Shown in pieces: positions 31,669 through 42,234 of a DNA stretch of 64,000 nt. The first letter of the stretch is position 1, and each line of letters begins with the position of its first letter. Both the position numbers and the translations under genes were made by a program. The stretch is from the NCBI GenBank assembly GCA_003996215.1, contig QJPP01003554.1, forward strand, positions 124,001-188,000, read 5' to 3'. Origin of the DNA: Jaltomata sinuosa (lineage: Eukaryota; Streptophyta; Magnoliopsida; Solanales; Solanaceae). The notes beneath the pieces are model-generated. The model saw nothing but the letters and a program-made list of their open reading frames with translations, was not told where the DNA came from and did no database searches.

Positions 31669-33761
31669 CTATTGCTTTTCCTCAAGAAAGATACTCACAA
31701 AGTAAGGAATGAATTATTCTCTAAAACCCATGGGTTGCACACAAGATTACTCTATTTCTAAAAACTAAGAGAAATAACAAAACAAAAAGACTCAAACAAA
31801 AGACTCAACTACAATGCTTATCTCAATTTGGATCACCAATATTCTCAAGGCAATTGCTCATTTCAAAATATTTAGAAAAAGGGATTTATTTCTCATTCAA
31901 AAATAGGGAATTTTCCATTCAAAACAAGATCAATCATCTCAAGTCATTGGCATGCACCTTCAAGGGTTGCCTCGAGATTCGCCATATAACTTATCTCATT
32001 CATTCCTCTCAATTAAAATAGAGACTTCATATTTCAATTCGAGTGTATGATGTCACTCACACAAGATAGAATCCCATTCACAATCATGCAATTCACATTA
32101 CAAGGAATTATAAGACAATCGAAAACACTCTCACTCTCTCAAGGAAGTTCAAGTGCACACGTATCAAACCATAGGCTTGCCCTTTATGTAATTTGCCACT
32201 AATGTAAAGTTACCGAGCTCGGAATCACTAAGGACTTGTAGGTTATGATGTAGGCTAGGGCTAAGGTGAGGATTGCATTTGGTTCACATAACTAAGCCTC
32301 CCTAACGCTCTTTGTTATCAATTCAAATGCCACTAACATTTTTGAAATTTTGACTTCACATTATTTCTCCCTCACACAACCCAATCTTTTCCCTATACTT
32401 TGATCATTCAACCTCCTTGTATCACCTTCACTTGGTAGCACCCATTCTTTTATTTTTATTTTGCTCATTGCATTGGACTTTGGAGCAATTTTCAATTCAA
32501 ACATAAGGTGCTACCTTGCACTTGAAGTGCATTCCTTTTCTTCTCCACATTGAGTACATGCACCCCCAAACTTAGGCTTTTGCCTATGTTATCATTTCAA
32601 TCCCCCCCAAACATAGGCTTTTAGCCTATGTTTCACTTTCAAGCCATTAGGGAGGATGGGTGCAAAAATAGAGGTTCCAAAAAGGGTCAAGGTATCAACA
32701 AGGTGTCAAAGAATGGTCTCAAGCTCAAATGGGTTCACTAGGATCAATGTAAAGGGGAGTCATTTGGGTGAAGTGGTTATTCAAAAAGGGCCTAAGATCA
32801 TCTTCCAAGCTTGGTCACATCTATGATTTCTCGTTGAATCACATTCAGGGCAAGTTCTAGACAACACATGCACACAAGAACTAGGTATAGCCTTACCACA
32901 CAAGGCATCATATCACAAGAATTTTCAACATTAGTCTCAAAATCAATTGGGACAAATGATTTTTGACAAGATATTTTGAGTTTTTTACACACTCGTTTGT
33001 GAATAGATCAAGCCAAATGGGGAATGTGCAAGTCATGACAAGAGAATGCTTTCTTCAAAATTCATTTTCCCTCTTTCCTTTAATTTTCAAAAACCTTTTG
33101 TCAAGAAATTATTTTGGTGGGTCCATTTCAGGACGAGCAAAGCAGGAACTTAAATTAAAATTAAAACTTGGCATTTTACCTTAGGAAAATTGCCTCTAAA
33201 TCTATCATAGGGAAACACCAACCCGATTTGATACAAAAGGAAACAAAAGAAAAATATAGGAAAAAGAAAAATAAGGAAAACATTCGCTCCTTGGAAAAGA
33301 ACCGTGGTATTAAGAAAACCCTTGGAATTTATTACTAATCTACTATTAACAAGGCGACCAACAATTTAAGCACTCATGAATCATTTTAAATCGAGCCTCG
33401 ACGTAGGCGCTAAGCGCGTTTGCAAAGCACGGGTGATAAATAATGAATCGTGTAAGACCAACTCGGCAACACAATAAAGTAAAAACATCATGCCCGGTGA
33501 GGGAACAATCAAAGCAACAAAAACAACATAAAAGAACAGGCCCGGCAAGGGCAATATCACAATCATCTAAAATATGCCCGACAAGGGTCAAATAAATTAT
33601 CTTGCGGGGAAATAAAGAAATTAAGGCCCGACAAGGGCAATAAAAATATCTCAAAGCCCAAACTTGGTCAACCATTAGAAAATAAGCACCACCTCCCCCA
33701 TGAAAATAAGCATTGCCCTCAATGCTCTAATCCTAAAGAAGTAAGGAAAGGGTGGGGAGGA
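31669..33761. other. Non-coding 3' region of E5
   Basis: No recognisable coding frame. It contains two hairpin blocks (32567-32600 and 32609-32633), each beside a C-run, and four GCCCGRCAAGGGC-like words (about 33488-33640). The frames at 32798-33184 and 33346-33675 lack domain similarity. Confidence 0.6.
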
Positions 33762-35214
33762 CTACTCCTCATCATCATCCGCTGCCTCTACACTATTGCC
33801 TATACCACCCTTTTGGGATTGCAAAGTTAGTGTCGACTCTCGGAGTGCATCTTGGAGTACTGGGTCCTCATTATTAGGCAACTCTGCATCATCATCATCA
33901 TAAGATGCAAACAAGTCATCCAAGGGATCGGGAGTGTGCTGAGGCGGATGTATGGCACTCAAATCTACATCATCAACCGAAGCCTTCCCTTTTTCCTTAT
34001 CAACATCCTTCCGGATCTCCTTCACAGATCCCTCAATGACTTCCACCCTCTGGCAGAGCTTGCTCACGCTATCCACCACTCTCTTATTGGCCTTCTTTAC
34101 AACCTTGTCAATTAAACCTGGCAACTTGTTAGCTAAGCCAGTTAACTGTCTATCATGATTGTAGGTCAGGTTAACCATCTTGTAGAGCCCCTCTTTGGTC
34201 AAGGTCAATGAAGAAGGTGGAGGTGCCTGAGGTATAGAAGCTGCAGGATTTCCTGATACCATGGGAGTAGGTGCTTCTGAAGCTGATATAAGGGAGGAAG
34301 TAGTGGCCTCAACATCAGTGTCTTCAGCCTCAATATCTTCAAGAGGTTGCAATCTCTGCCTCTTAAACCTAGGAGCATCCCTGTCTGTTTTCTTGTCAAG
34401 GTCAAGCACACCAGTAGCAGGGGTAAGCAATTCACAGCTGAAGAAGGGGATTGCGGCCTTAGCACAAAGCTTGCTGATGAGCACCGGGTAGGGGAATAAG
34501 TCACCACCCTTACGTGCTTTCCTCCTTATCACCATAGCCATAATTTTCCCAAAGTTGACATGTTCTCCCGTTATAATGGTGGCTACCAAAATGTCTCTAT
34601 CCTGGGTTACTTTTTGGTCATTTTGCCAGGGCATGAAGTAGGAGCGGAGAAAGTCATACCAGAGATGGGCCTCAATGTATAGAGTCTGGCTTAAAATATC
34701 TCCCCCATAGTGGCCCAGATGGGAGTTTTAGGAGCAATAATAAGGGCAACTTCATTATATGGCTTTGGTTCAGTAGTTAACTTAGCCAACAGTGCAGGTG
34801 TATGTTTAATTTGGTTACCCCAGTAAATGGCATTTATATCAGCTAGAGTGATGCCATTTTTTTTTGCCCGAACGATGACTGAATAAAAGTTAGGGAATTT
34901 CTCCACATTTCCTTTATACCCCTTAGAATTTTGCATGGCTTGATAGGAGTCGAAGAATTCCTGAACCTCCTCCTCATAGTAACCTCTGGGTACCTTTTGG
35001 TATGGGTATACTGACGGTTGCCAAACTATCGAGGGATGTTGGGTAGATCATCCCTGACTGCTGCTAAGTTGAAGCTCATCTTTGTGTTGACGATCCTTTC
35101 CTTATCACAGTCATAGATGGCCTTCATACCCTCAACCTCAAAATGAATCCTCGCCTCTTTCGCGGCTGATGGCTTCTTTAGGTTGCACCCTGTGTTTCCC
35201 CTGTTAGAAGACAT
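33762..35214 (-). pseudogene. Extra ORF of E5, resembling putative plant transposon protein (Transposase_32-like)
   Basis: Three overlapping frames join through two frameshifts (near 35025 and 34690). They begin MSSNRGNTGC at 35214 and continue YYEEEVQEFFDSYQ, FYSVIVRAKKNGITLADIN, LWYDFLRSYFMPW, VATIITGEHVNFGKIM and LFPYPVLISKLC. This pattern recalls the putative plant transposon protein domain common in Solanaceae repeats (from memory; function unknown, the name does not prove transposase activity). The C-terminal third is acidic and Pro/Ser-rich, with a short helix-prone K/E stretch (VDSVSKLCQRVEVIEGSVKEI) and an acidic DDEE end. It stands where an env-like ORF would follow pol in Athila. 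Confidence 0.65.
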
Positions 35215-37330
35215 AGTCTGCACATGGAGAATGTGAGTACTCAAAGCAAAAGCAAAATCTTTTTGTATTTTTGAAGTATTTAAAAGAAGAAAAGCTAAAA
35301 GAAGTTATCAAATTAAAAAGAAACAGAATCCAAAGAAAAATAAAAACAAAATAGGTAATTGATGGCTTGTGCGAACCTCGTGCAGACCACACCAAGAGAA
35401 GTGTATGTCGTACGTGGCATCGCACAAGCTACCAGAACCTGTGTTGGATTCTGCCTTAGGGTGCAAAGGATGGTGTGAATTGCAACAGCCAAAGTGCACG
35501 TCGCGTAGAACTTCGCCCCCCATTCCAGTGAACTGGCCATATTTTTCAACAAGGTGCGGCGTCTTGTGCGTTTCGCACATAAGGATCTGCATATCGCATG
35601 CAAAATGCACAAGGAAACTGTTGGAACTTTTTGGTTCCTTGTGTTCTTGTGTGTTACCATGTGATTCGCAGAGCAATATCTGTGATATGCACTCGACACA
35701 AAGTAAAAACACCAATAATAATAGGGCTAAACATAATATGACCAAAACAAATCATCTGGGTACTCAGACTTCCTTGGAATCTTTCAACGCATTCAAAACA
35801 AAATAAGAGCTTTACAATTTCCCTTAAGAAGGACGTTACCCCATCTATCATTGGGAACATCAAGCCTTCAATTACAAAACAAGAGGCACATTCAATGAAC
35901 AACAATTTTATGCCTCCCAACCAAGAACATATACCCAACAAGATATTCAACTAGAACAGCACATGGGCACAATGGTGATAATAATTTCAGCCCCAAATAT
36001 TAATTTCTAACAAAAACCACATGGAGATGACAATTTCCTTTTAAGAATGACGTCACTCATTCTCTCATAGGGCCAAATCATGCACCAATACAAGTGGATT
36101 ACTCAAACTTCACCCAAAATACCATTTTTTAAGGCTAAAAATGACCACAAAAAATATGCATCATCATAACTTCAAGTTCTACCAAGTAAATCCCAAGCAA
36201 AACAACAACATAACCCAAAATTGGGGACCCAAATTTTTTGGATCTCACCCAAAATCCACATGGAATAATAAACGAGCATGCTTCACAATATGAGTTCCAA
36301 ACCACTACAAGATCAAGTATTTAACATCGGGGAACCTACCACAAGTTAAGATTAGAGGGTAGGACACAAAAATTTGAAGCTTTTTAAGGCCAACAATGGA
36401 GACACAAAAATTTTAACCGGAGAGAGATGGCGGTGCCTTGGTGGAGATGCGGCGGTGAAGATTTTGGGTGAGAGAGGAGAAGATTTAGGAGAGTTTGAGG
36501 GATTTGGGGGGATTTTTAGAGAGAATTATGGAAGTTTATGGGAGAATATATGAGAAAAGAATGTGGGTGGCCATTTAAAAGAAGAAAAAGATCACTGGAT
36601 CGGTCTCCGGGTTGGGTCAGTCAATGGGTAGGTCAAACAAATTTTAAAACTTACCTTGGTGTGCCAGGACGTGCGATTCACACAAGCCCATGTGCGTCTC
36701 ACACATTGCTTCGCACCAACTTGCCCAAAATTGGCCCAACTTTGTGCTTAGTGGTGCGATAGAGGTGCGACGCACATAATGGGATGTGCAAAATGCACAA
36801 CCCAGCGCACGTCACCTCCAACTTATAATTTTTCTTCTAGTTTTCTGGTTTGGAGTGCATTGCCCCGTGCGACACGCACAATAGCATGTGCAAACCACAC
36901 GGGCTTCTGCACGTCCCCTTTTTGTCTTGTTTTTTCACTTGGTCATTTTTCCTTTCTATGCATTCCTAAAAAACATCACAACAATAAAAGGTAACAAAAA
37001 TAAAGTAAAAACACTTGGGTTGCCTCCGAAGAAGTGCTTGATTTTATGTCGCGGCTCGAAGGTAGTACCTCAATCCTCTATCATTATCAGAGAGCAGGCC
37101 AATCCGATTGGCATAGCCCTATCCCAAGCAAGGGAATTGCTCCATCAACATTTTCATAGCATTGTATTGTTGCCAAGTGGCAACATTATAGGCTCGGGTA
37201 TCTCTTCTATTTCATTCTCATTAAGGGCGTCTACCAACTTGCCCGCAATATTGATCACAAACACTACTCAAAACTCATTCAGTAGCTTTGTGGGTTGGCA
37301 TACGTTGAAGGTCACCTCCTTGCTTTCCAC
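35215..37330. other. Non-coding stretch of E5 between gag-protease and the extra ORF
   Basis: No RT, RNase H or integrase motifs. It carries two GC-rich tracts with gtgcgatgcgcac-type words (about 35370-35690 and 36660-36910). On the minus strand a TATA-like TTTTAAATGG and a long CT-rich stretch (about 36400-36590) look like a promoter and leader aimed at the extra ORF. A block at 37018-37060 (TTGGGTTGCCTCCGAAGAAG) resembles a conserved piece of Athila-type elements. ORFs here are incidental. Confidence 0.55.
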
Positions 37331-39553
37331 TCAGAACTTAAGTTCTCCAAGCTCAAAATCAACTAAGGCTCTCCCCATAGCCAACAATGGTCGGCCCAAT
37401 ATGATGTGAACCTCAATATCCACCTCATAATCTAAGATAAAAAAATTGGCCGATAGGATCAGCTTGTCAACCTTGACCAATATATCAAATAGAATCCCTA
37501 CCAGATGTTTGATAGACCTATCAGCCATGAGCAATCGCATAGGTGTAGGCTTAGGAGTGACCAAGCCTAACTTCTATAAAATAACTAGGGGCATCAAGTT
37601 CATACTTGTCCCTAAATTGCACAAAGCCTTCAGGAATAGAAACAGTCCGATAGTGCAAGGAATGGTGAATGCACCCAGGTCTTCCCATTTTGTAGCAATA
37701 TTGCTTGTCATCACAACACTACAGCTGTGTGAGACATCCACGGTACCCACGTCAACTACTATTTTTTTCTTGAGAAGCTCCTTCATGAACTTTGCATACC
37801 CAAGCATTTGCATTAAAGTCTCGACCAAAGGAATGTTAATAGAAAGCTTGTTGAACATGTCAATAAACTTTTGAATTGATTCTCCTCTTTCTTTTTGGTC
37901 AACCTTTGCGGGTATTGGCGGAGTCCCCTTAGGTAATGTGGTCAGCACACTTGGAACATTAGGAGTGTCTTTCTCAATATCTATAGCCACTTGAGAAGGA
38001 GCATTAGCCTCCTTCTCCTCTTCACAAACATTATCATTCACAAGAATGTTGGGAGCACTAAAATTCACCCCAACTTTCGGCTTTTCATCATTCTTATCAT
38101 TCACAATCTCAGCCTTGCTTATATCAATTGGCTTTACAATGACCTCTACACTCAGCTTCTTCACCATACCACTCACTCTTTCACTCCTTGTGACAATAGC
38201 CATAACATGGCCGTCATTCTTTGGATTTGCTATCGTGTTACTATGGAGTGTCCCTTTTATTCGAGGATTCATTTGGGTGGACAAGTGGTTCATTTGCGTC
38301 TTGAGATGCTTGATTAAGGCCGAGTGTGAGCTCACCATTTGGTGAAGAGTCGACACTTCGCTCTTTAGCTCCTTCACCTCACTATCGATTGACTCAACCT
38401 TTTTCAAGACAAGAGACAACATATCTTCAATTGTTGAATGTTCGGGGTTGCTCACGCTGGGCTGATATGAGGCATCGGCCTTAGGAGGAGGCGCATAAGG
38501 ATTTGAACTCTGGTGGTTATACTGGTCCCCTTCTTTTTCACGATCTCTCCAATTGCCTTTGCCTTCTTTATCTTTAATCCAACCTTGATTCTCGTCCCTC
38601 GGGCACCAGTACCTGGGTCAAGAACCCATCGACAAATAACAAATCTTTCCATCTACAGTAGTAAAGACCTACTCATCACTAGCTTTAAGCTCCAGAGTAC
38701 TCACGATATTTACACTCTTAGTATTACCAGCCCCCATCATGTGCTTGACCAATAGATTAATTTGCGTTAGCATCTTGGCCATAGTTTCATCTCTCTCCTC
38801 ATCTTTGCGGCGCATTTCATTTGTAAATATAGCCGAGGTCACCCCTGTAGGTACATCTACCTCCCTAGTATGCCAAGCACGATTCGTCTTGGTCATCCTT
38901 TCTAGAAGAGCTGAGGCAATACCATATTGTTGATCCATAAAGGTATCACTCGCAAGGTTGTTGGCCACAGACTTATTCATTGAATTCAAAGCCCTATAAA
39001 AGCTTTAGAGAAGGACATTATCCGGAAATCTGTGATTGGGGCACACCAAGAGTTTCTTTTTAAACCTTAGCCATGCCTCATGTAATGGTTCATCTCGGAG
39101 TTGATGAAAATTAGTGATTTCATCCCTCAATTGCATCATTCTTGAGGGAGGGAAGAATTTCACCATAAATACTTCGACAAGACCATTCCATAAGGTGAAT
39201 CATCCTTTCGGAAGCTCTTCTAACCATGTTGTTGCTTCTCCCGTGAGAGAGAAAAGAAATAAGCGAAGCCAAATAGATTCTTGGGGGATATTATGGAAGA
39301 TAAAAGGATAGCATATCTCGATGAAGTTTCGGATATGCCTATTTGCATCTTCATGTGCAGCTCCTCCAAACAATCCTTTCATTTGGATGAGATGGAGCAT
39401 GGTGCTTGTAACATGAAACACGGCGTTGCCAATTGTGGGAGGTAGGTGGATTGCATCTACCCCACCTTGGAATACAGGCTTGGGGGCTGCGTCCATGAAT
39501 CCGTCTACACTTTTGTTATTGCCTACTTCGCTCAGGGGCGGCCTGCTCAACAA
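37331..39553 (-). pseudogene. Athila-like gag and protease of E5
   Basis: One reading frame runs from about 39553 to 37331 with only nonsense changes, at about 39200, 39005, 38669, 38606 and 37573. Gag segments include HIRNFIEICY, LRLFLFSLTGEATTWLEELP, FFPPSRMMQLRDEITNFHQL and AWLRFKKKL. The retropepsin segment reads FTIPCTIGLFLFLKALCNLG, then NLMPL, with the usual CDLGAS motif changed to CNLGTS so that the catalytic aspartate is lost. HIILGRPLLAMGRALVDFELG follows near the end. No zinc knuckle is seen, as usual for Athila. No clear ATG marks the start. Confidence 0.88.
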
Positions 39554-39636
39554 TCAAAAATAGCAAGACAAAGTAAAAATGAACAAAAACTCACAAGTTG
39601 ATTTCAAACGTCAATCAAAAGGATAATCAAAAACCA

Positions 39637-39656
39637 TTTCCTAGAAACAACGCCAT
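39637..39656 (-). promoter_or_regulatory. Primer binding site of E5 (tRNA-Asp type)
   Basis: The reverse complement of CTAGAAACAACGCCAT lies 10 bases inside the 5' LTR. It corresponds to the TGGCGCCGTTGCCGGGGA Athila primer site with several changes. Confidence 0.7.
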
Positions 39657-39665
39657 TTTTGATAA

Positions 39666-41090
39666 TGCTCAAGTAACACTCTCCATTCGGAGGTAATAGC
39701 GATCGTCAGAGAAAAATAAAATTTATATTCCCGACGAGTGTAAGAGTTGATCCCACAGAGAATGGATGAGTCGCCAAAGGATTATCGTATATCAATCACC
39801 AATAGAGTAATCATTCAAATAACATGACAGTAAATTAGGGGGAAAATAGGGAATTGGAAATCTGTCACAAATCACAATTCAAACAATTAAGCAAAGTAAA
39901 TAATGGATTTGTAGTCAAGAGAGAGGACGACTGGGGTATGTTTCCGATGAGACTTAAACATGGGTTAAGGTACTTGCTCAATTATGCAAATTCTTAATAA
40001 ACGATATGGGTCGCATTAGTTTTAGTCATGAATATCAATCTTTTGATCTCACAAACATTTATCCAATGGTCTTTATTCGAGCACCAAGGTTTCAACACCA
40101 ACCAACCAATATAAGCTTGGGGAAATCACACTATCTCTAGCTTAGACTCTTAAATGGGTATTTTTCAGTGAATTGAGCTATTTCTAGCCTCAATCTAGTG
40201 GAAATTCCAAGTACCCACTATTGAATTCTCATCCGAAATCTTGAACTGCTCCTTTTCAAGCAAGAACACAATCAAGTAATTTCAATCAATGTTTGCAACC
40301 ATCAATTTTAGAGTTAAAACATGGAGAATTCGATAGACCCATATCAATTTAGCAATTATAAACACAATTAAGCAAGATTCATACCCAATAATCAAATACC
40401 CATTATACACATACCCCTAGACAAGGAAACTAGCCACTCATGCTAAGGAAATAAGAGATTATACCAATTGGGTGATTCAAATTTCCATTCATTGTATTCT
40501 AATATCCAATATTGAAGCTCAATTTATACGATAATAGAGGATTCACAAGGTAGAAGAAAAGAAATAGCAAGTACACCTCTATCTTCCTTGGGAACCTCTC
40601 TCAATAGAAAACTATTGAATAATGTGTAAAACTATTGAAAAACTACCGAGTACAATGCCCAATTTGGGTTTTAGAAGGTTCCCAAATCATTACATAAAAG
40701 TTGACAAAAATGCCCTTCAAGAGATGCGCGATGTGACGTGCGGTGCAACATGCAGTCGCACCATGCATTGTGCGCGTCATACGGCTCTTTCTAGCAGACC
40801 AGTGACTTCAGTTGATTTTGTGTGTCATGTGAAGGGGGTACAGACTACACCAGCCATTGTGCGTGTCGCATGGCGGTCGCACCTCTCGGTAGATTCTTCT
40901 TCTCTTTTGATCACTTTCACACTTCAACTCCTTTTTGAGCTCTTTTGGATCCAATTCCTTGTTTTCTACTTGTGACCATGATTACCTGAATTTGCATCAA
41001 TAAAGGCAATAAGTACCTCTAAATCTTATCAAAGCATGACAATAATTCATGAATAAAGGCTCAATAAGTTGGTAGATTACCAACTTATCA
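39666..41090 (-). repeat. 5' LTR of E5
   Basis: This 1425-bp LTR has the same ends as the left copy (TGCTCAAGTAAC to CAACTTATCA on the plus strand). The terminal palindrome is at 41064-41088 and the GC-rich tract at about 40725-40895. It abuts LTR XB at 41091. Confidence 0.92.
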
Positions 41091-42165
41091 ACAAGCCAAC
41101 CCAAGAGAAAGCGATACTATAACTAAGCAGTTAAATAAGAAAGCGATAGAGAGAACATAGTAGAATAGGGACAAACAACATAGATATATACCAACAATAC
41201 TAAATATACAAAATGTCTCTAAAGTGACCGGGAAGAAGAACATATGCAAGAACTAACCCCAGACCTGGTGTCACCAGTACAGAGCATCTAAAGTACGGAA
41301 TAAATCTATACAATAAGTACTCTCTATCCAAAAATACAAAATATAGATAGAAGGGTAGATGGAAAGCAGTAAAGGTCTCTAAACGCCAAGAGATCACCAC
41401 GATCTGAAGAGCAGATGGTAACAAATGAGAGAATGATCACTGAGGGTGGCTCATATTAGGTGTTGCATCAGAAAAAGATACAGAGTGTAGTATGAGTACC
41501 AAAGAAATGGAAGTACTTAGTAGGCATCATAGGTCGATCGATATCAGAAAGAAAATATATATTATAAGATACAGAAAAGTAAGCTAACTACAGGGATCCA
41601 CCTAAATCTAGTTATTAACCAAAAAGAGTCGTAATCCAACAAATAGTGAAGATAGTAATAATAAGGAATCAGGCACTTAAAGCACAATCACTCAACATAC
41701 AAATGTGGTGCAGCATGAGATAAATGTGTGCAGTATGCAGCCGATGCAATATGAGTACAGATTTCCAGCATCGAACGTGCAAAAAGTAAATATGAGTCTG
41801 AAATCCCAGTGTCAAACATGCAATATGTCGATATGAGTCTAGAATCCCAGCATCGGATATACAAGGAGTAAATATGAGTTCGGAATTCCAGCATCAGACA
41901 TGTAATAAGTAAAAGCACCCTTTGTGGAATTTAAATCAGTAAAAGGGGCGGTATTAGCTTTTAAATCCAAAATCAATAGTAAAATAGTACAAATTCTTCT
42001 TAAAAACTTTGAAATGCATAGTAATAGTGAAAACCTACTTTTAACTTGAAAACCGACCATTCTTTCTTAGAAAACCCATTTATGAGTCAAGTCCATGAAG
42101 GCGAAAATGAATGCAAGCAGTGAGTACCCAAGTATATACAGAAAATATACACCAAAATAGGGCCT
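41091..42165 (-). repeat. LTR XB, minus strand (fragment)
   Basis: It begins abruptly with CAAGCCAACCCAAG, about 50 bp inside the LTR end seen in XA and XC, and stops in mid-LTR at GGGCC. The right part matches XA far better than XC. The E5 LTR borders it on the left and a 69-bp junction on the right. Confidence 0.82.
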
Positions 42166-42234
42166 TTAAGTCCATGAAGGCGAAAATCATTTTGACCTTT
42201 AAGTTTGCTTCCATTTCAACAATTCCCAACAATA
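42166..42234. other. Junction between LTR XB and LTR XC
   Basis: It contains a second copy of GTCCATGAAGGCGAAAAT (also at about 42090, inside XB), then 49 bp shared with the segment beside XA (TCATTTTGACCTTTAAG to CCCAACAATAT). This suggests a rearrangement at a short duplicated word. Confidence 0.7.

Larger units (their letters stand above)
30226..41090 (-). mobile_element. Athila-like non-autonomous element E5, minus strand
   Basis: Two LTRs in the same orientation (39666-41090 as 5' LTR, 30226-31652 as 3' LTR, by eye about 90% identical) flank a primer site, a gag-protease frame (39553-37331), a 2.1-kb non-coding stretch, an extra ORF (35214-33762) and a 3' region ending in a polypurine tract. 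No reverse transcriptase, RNase H or integrase motif was found. The element could move only with enzymes from a relative such as E8. Confidence 0.85.

Noticed and set aside
36538..37409. ORFs 36538-36762, 36779-36994 and 36888-37409 on the plus strand
   Set aside because: They run opposite to E5 in GC-rich or gag-protease antisense sequence and show no family motif.
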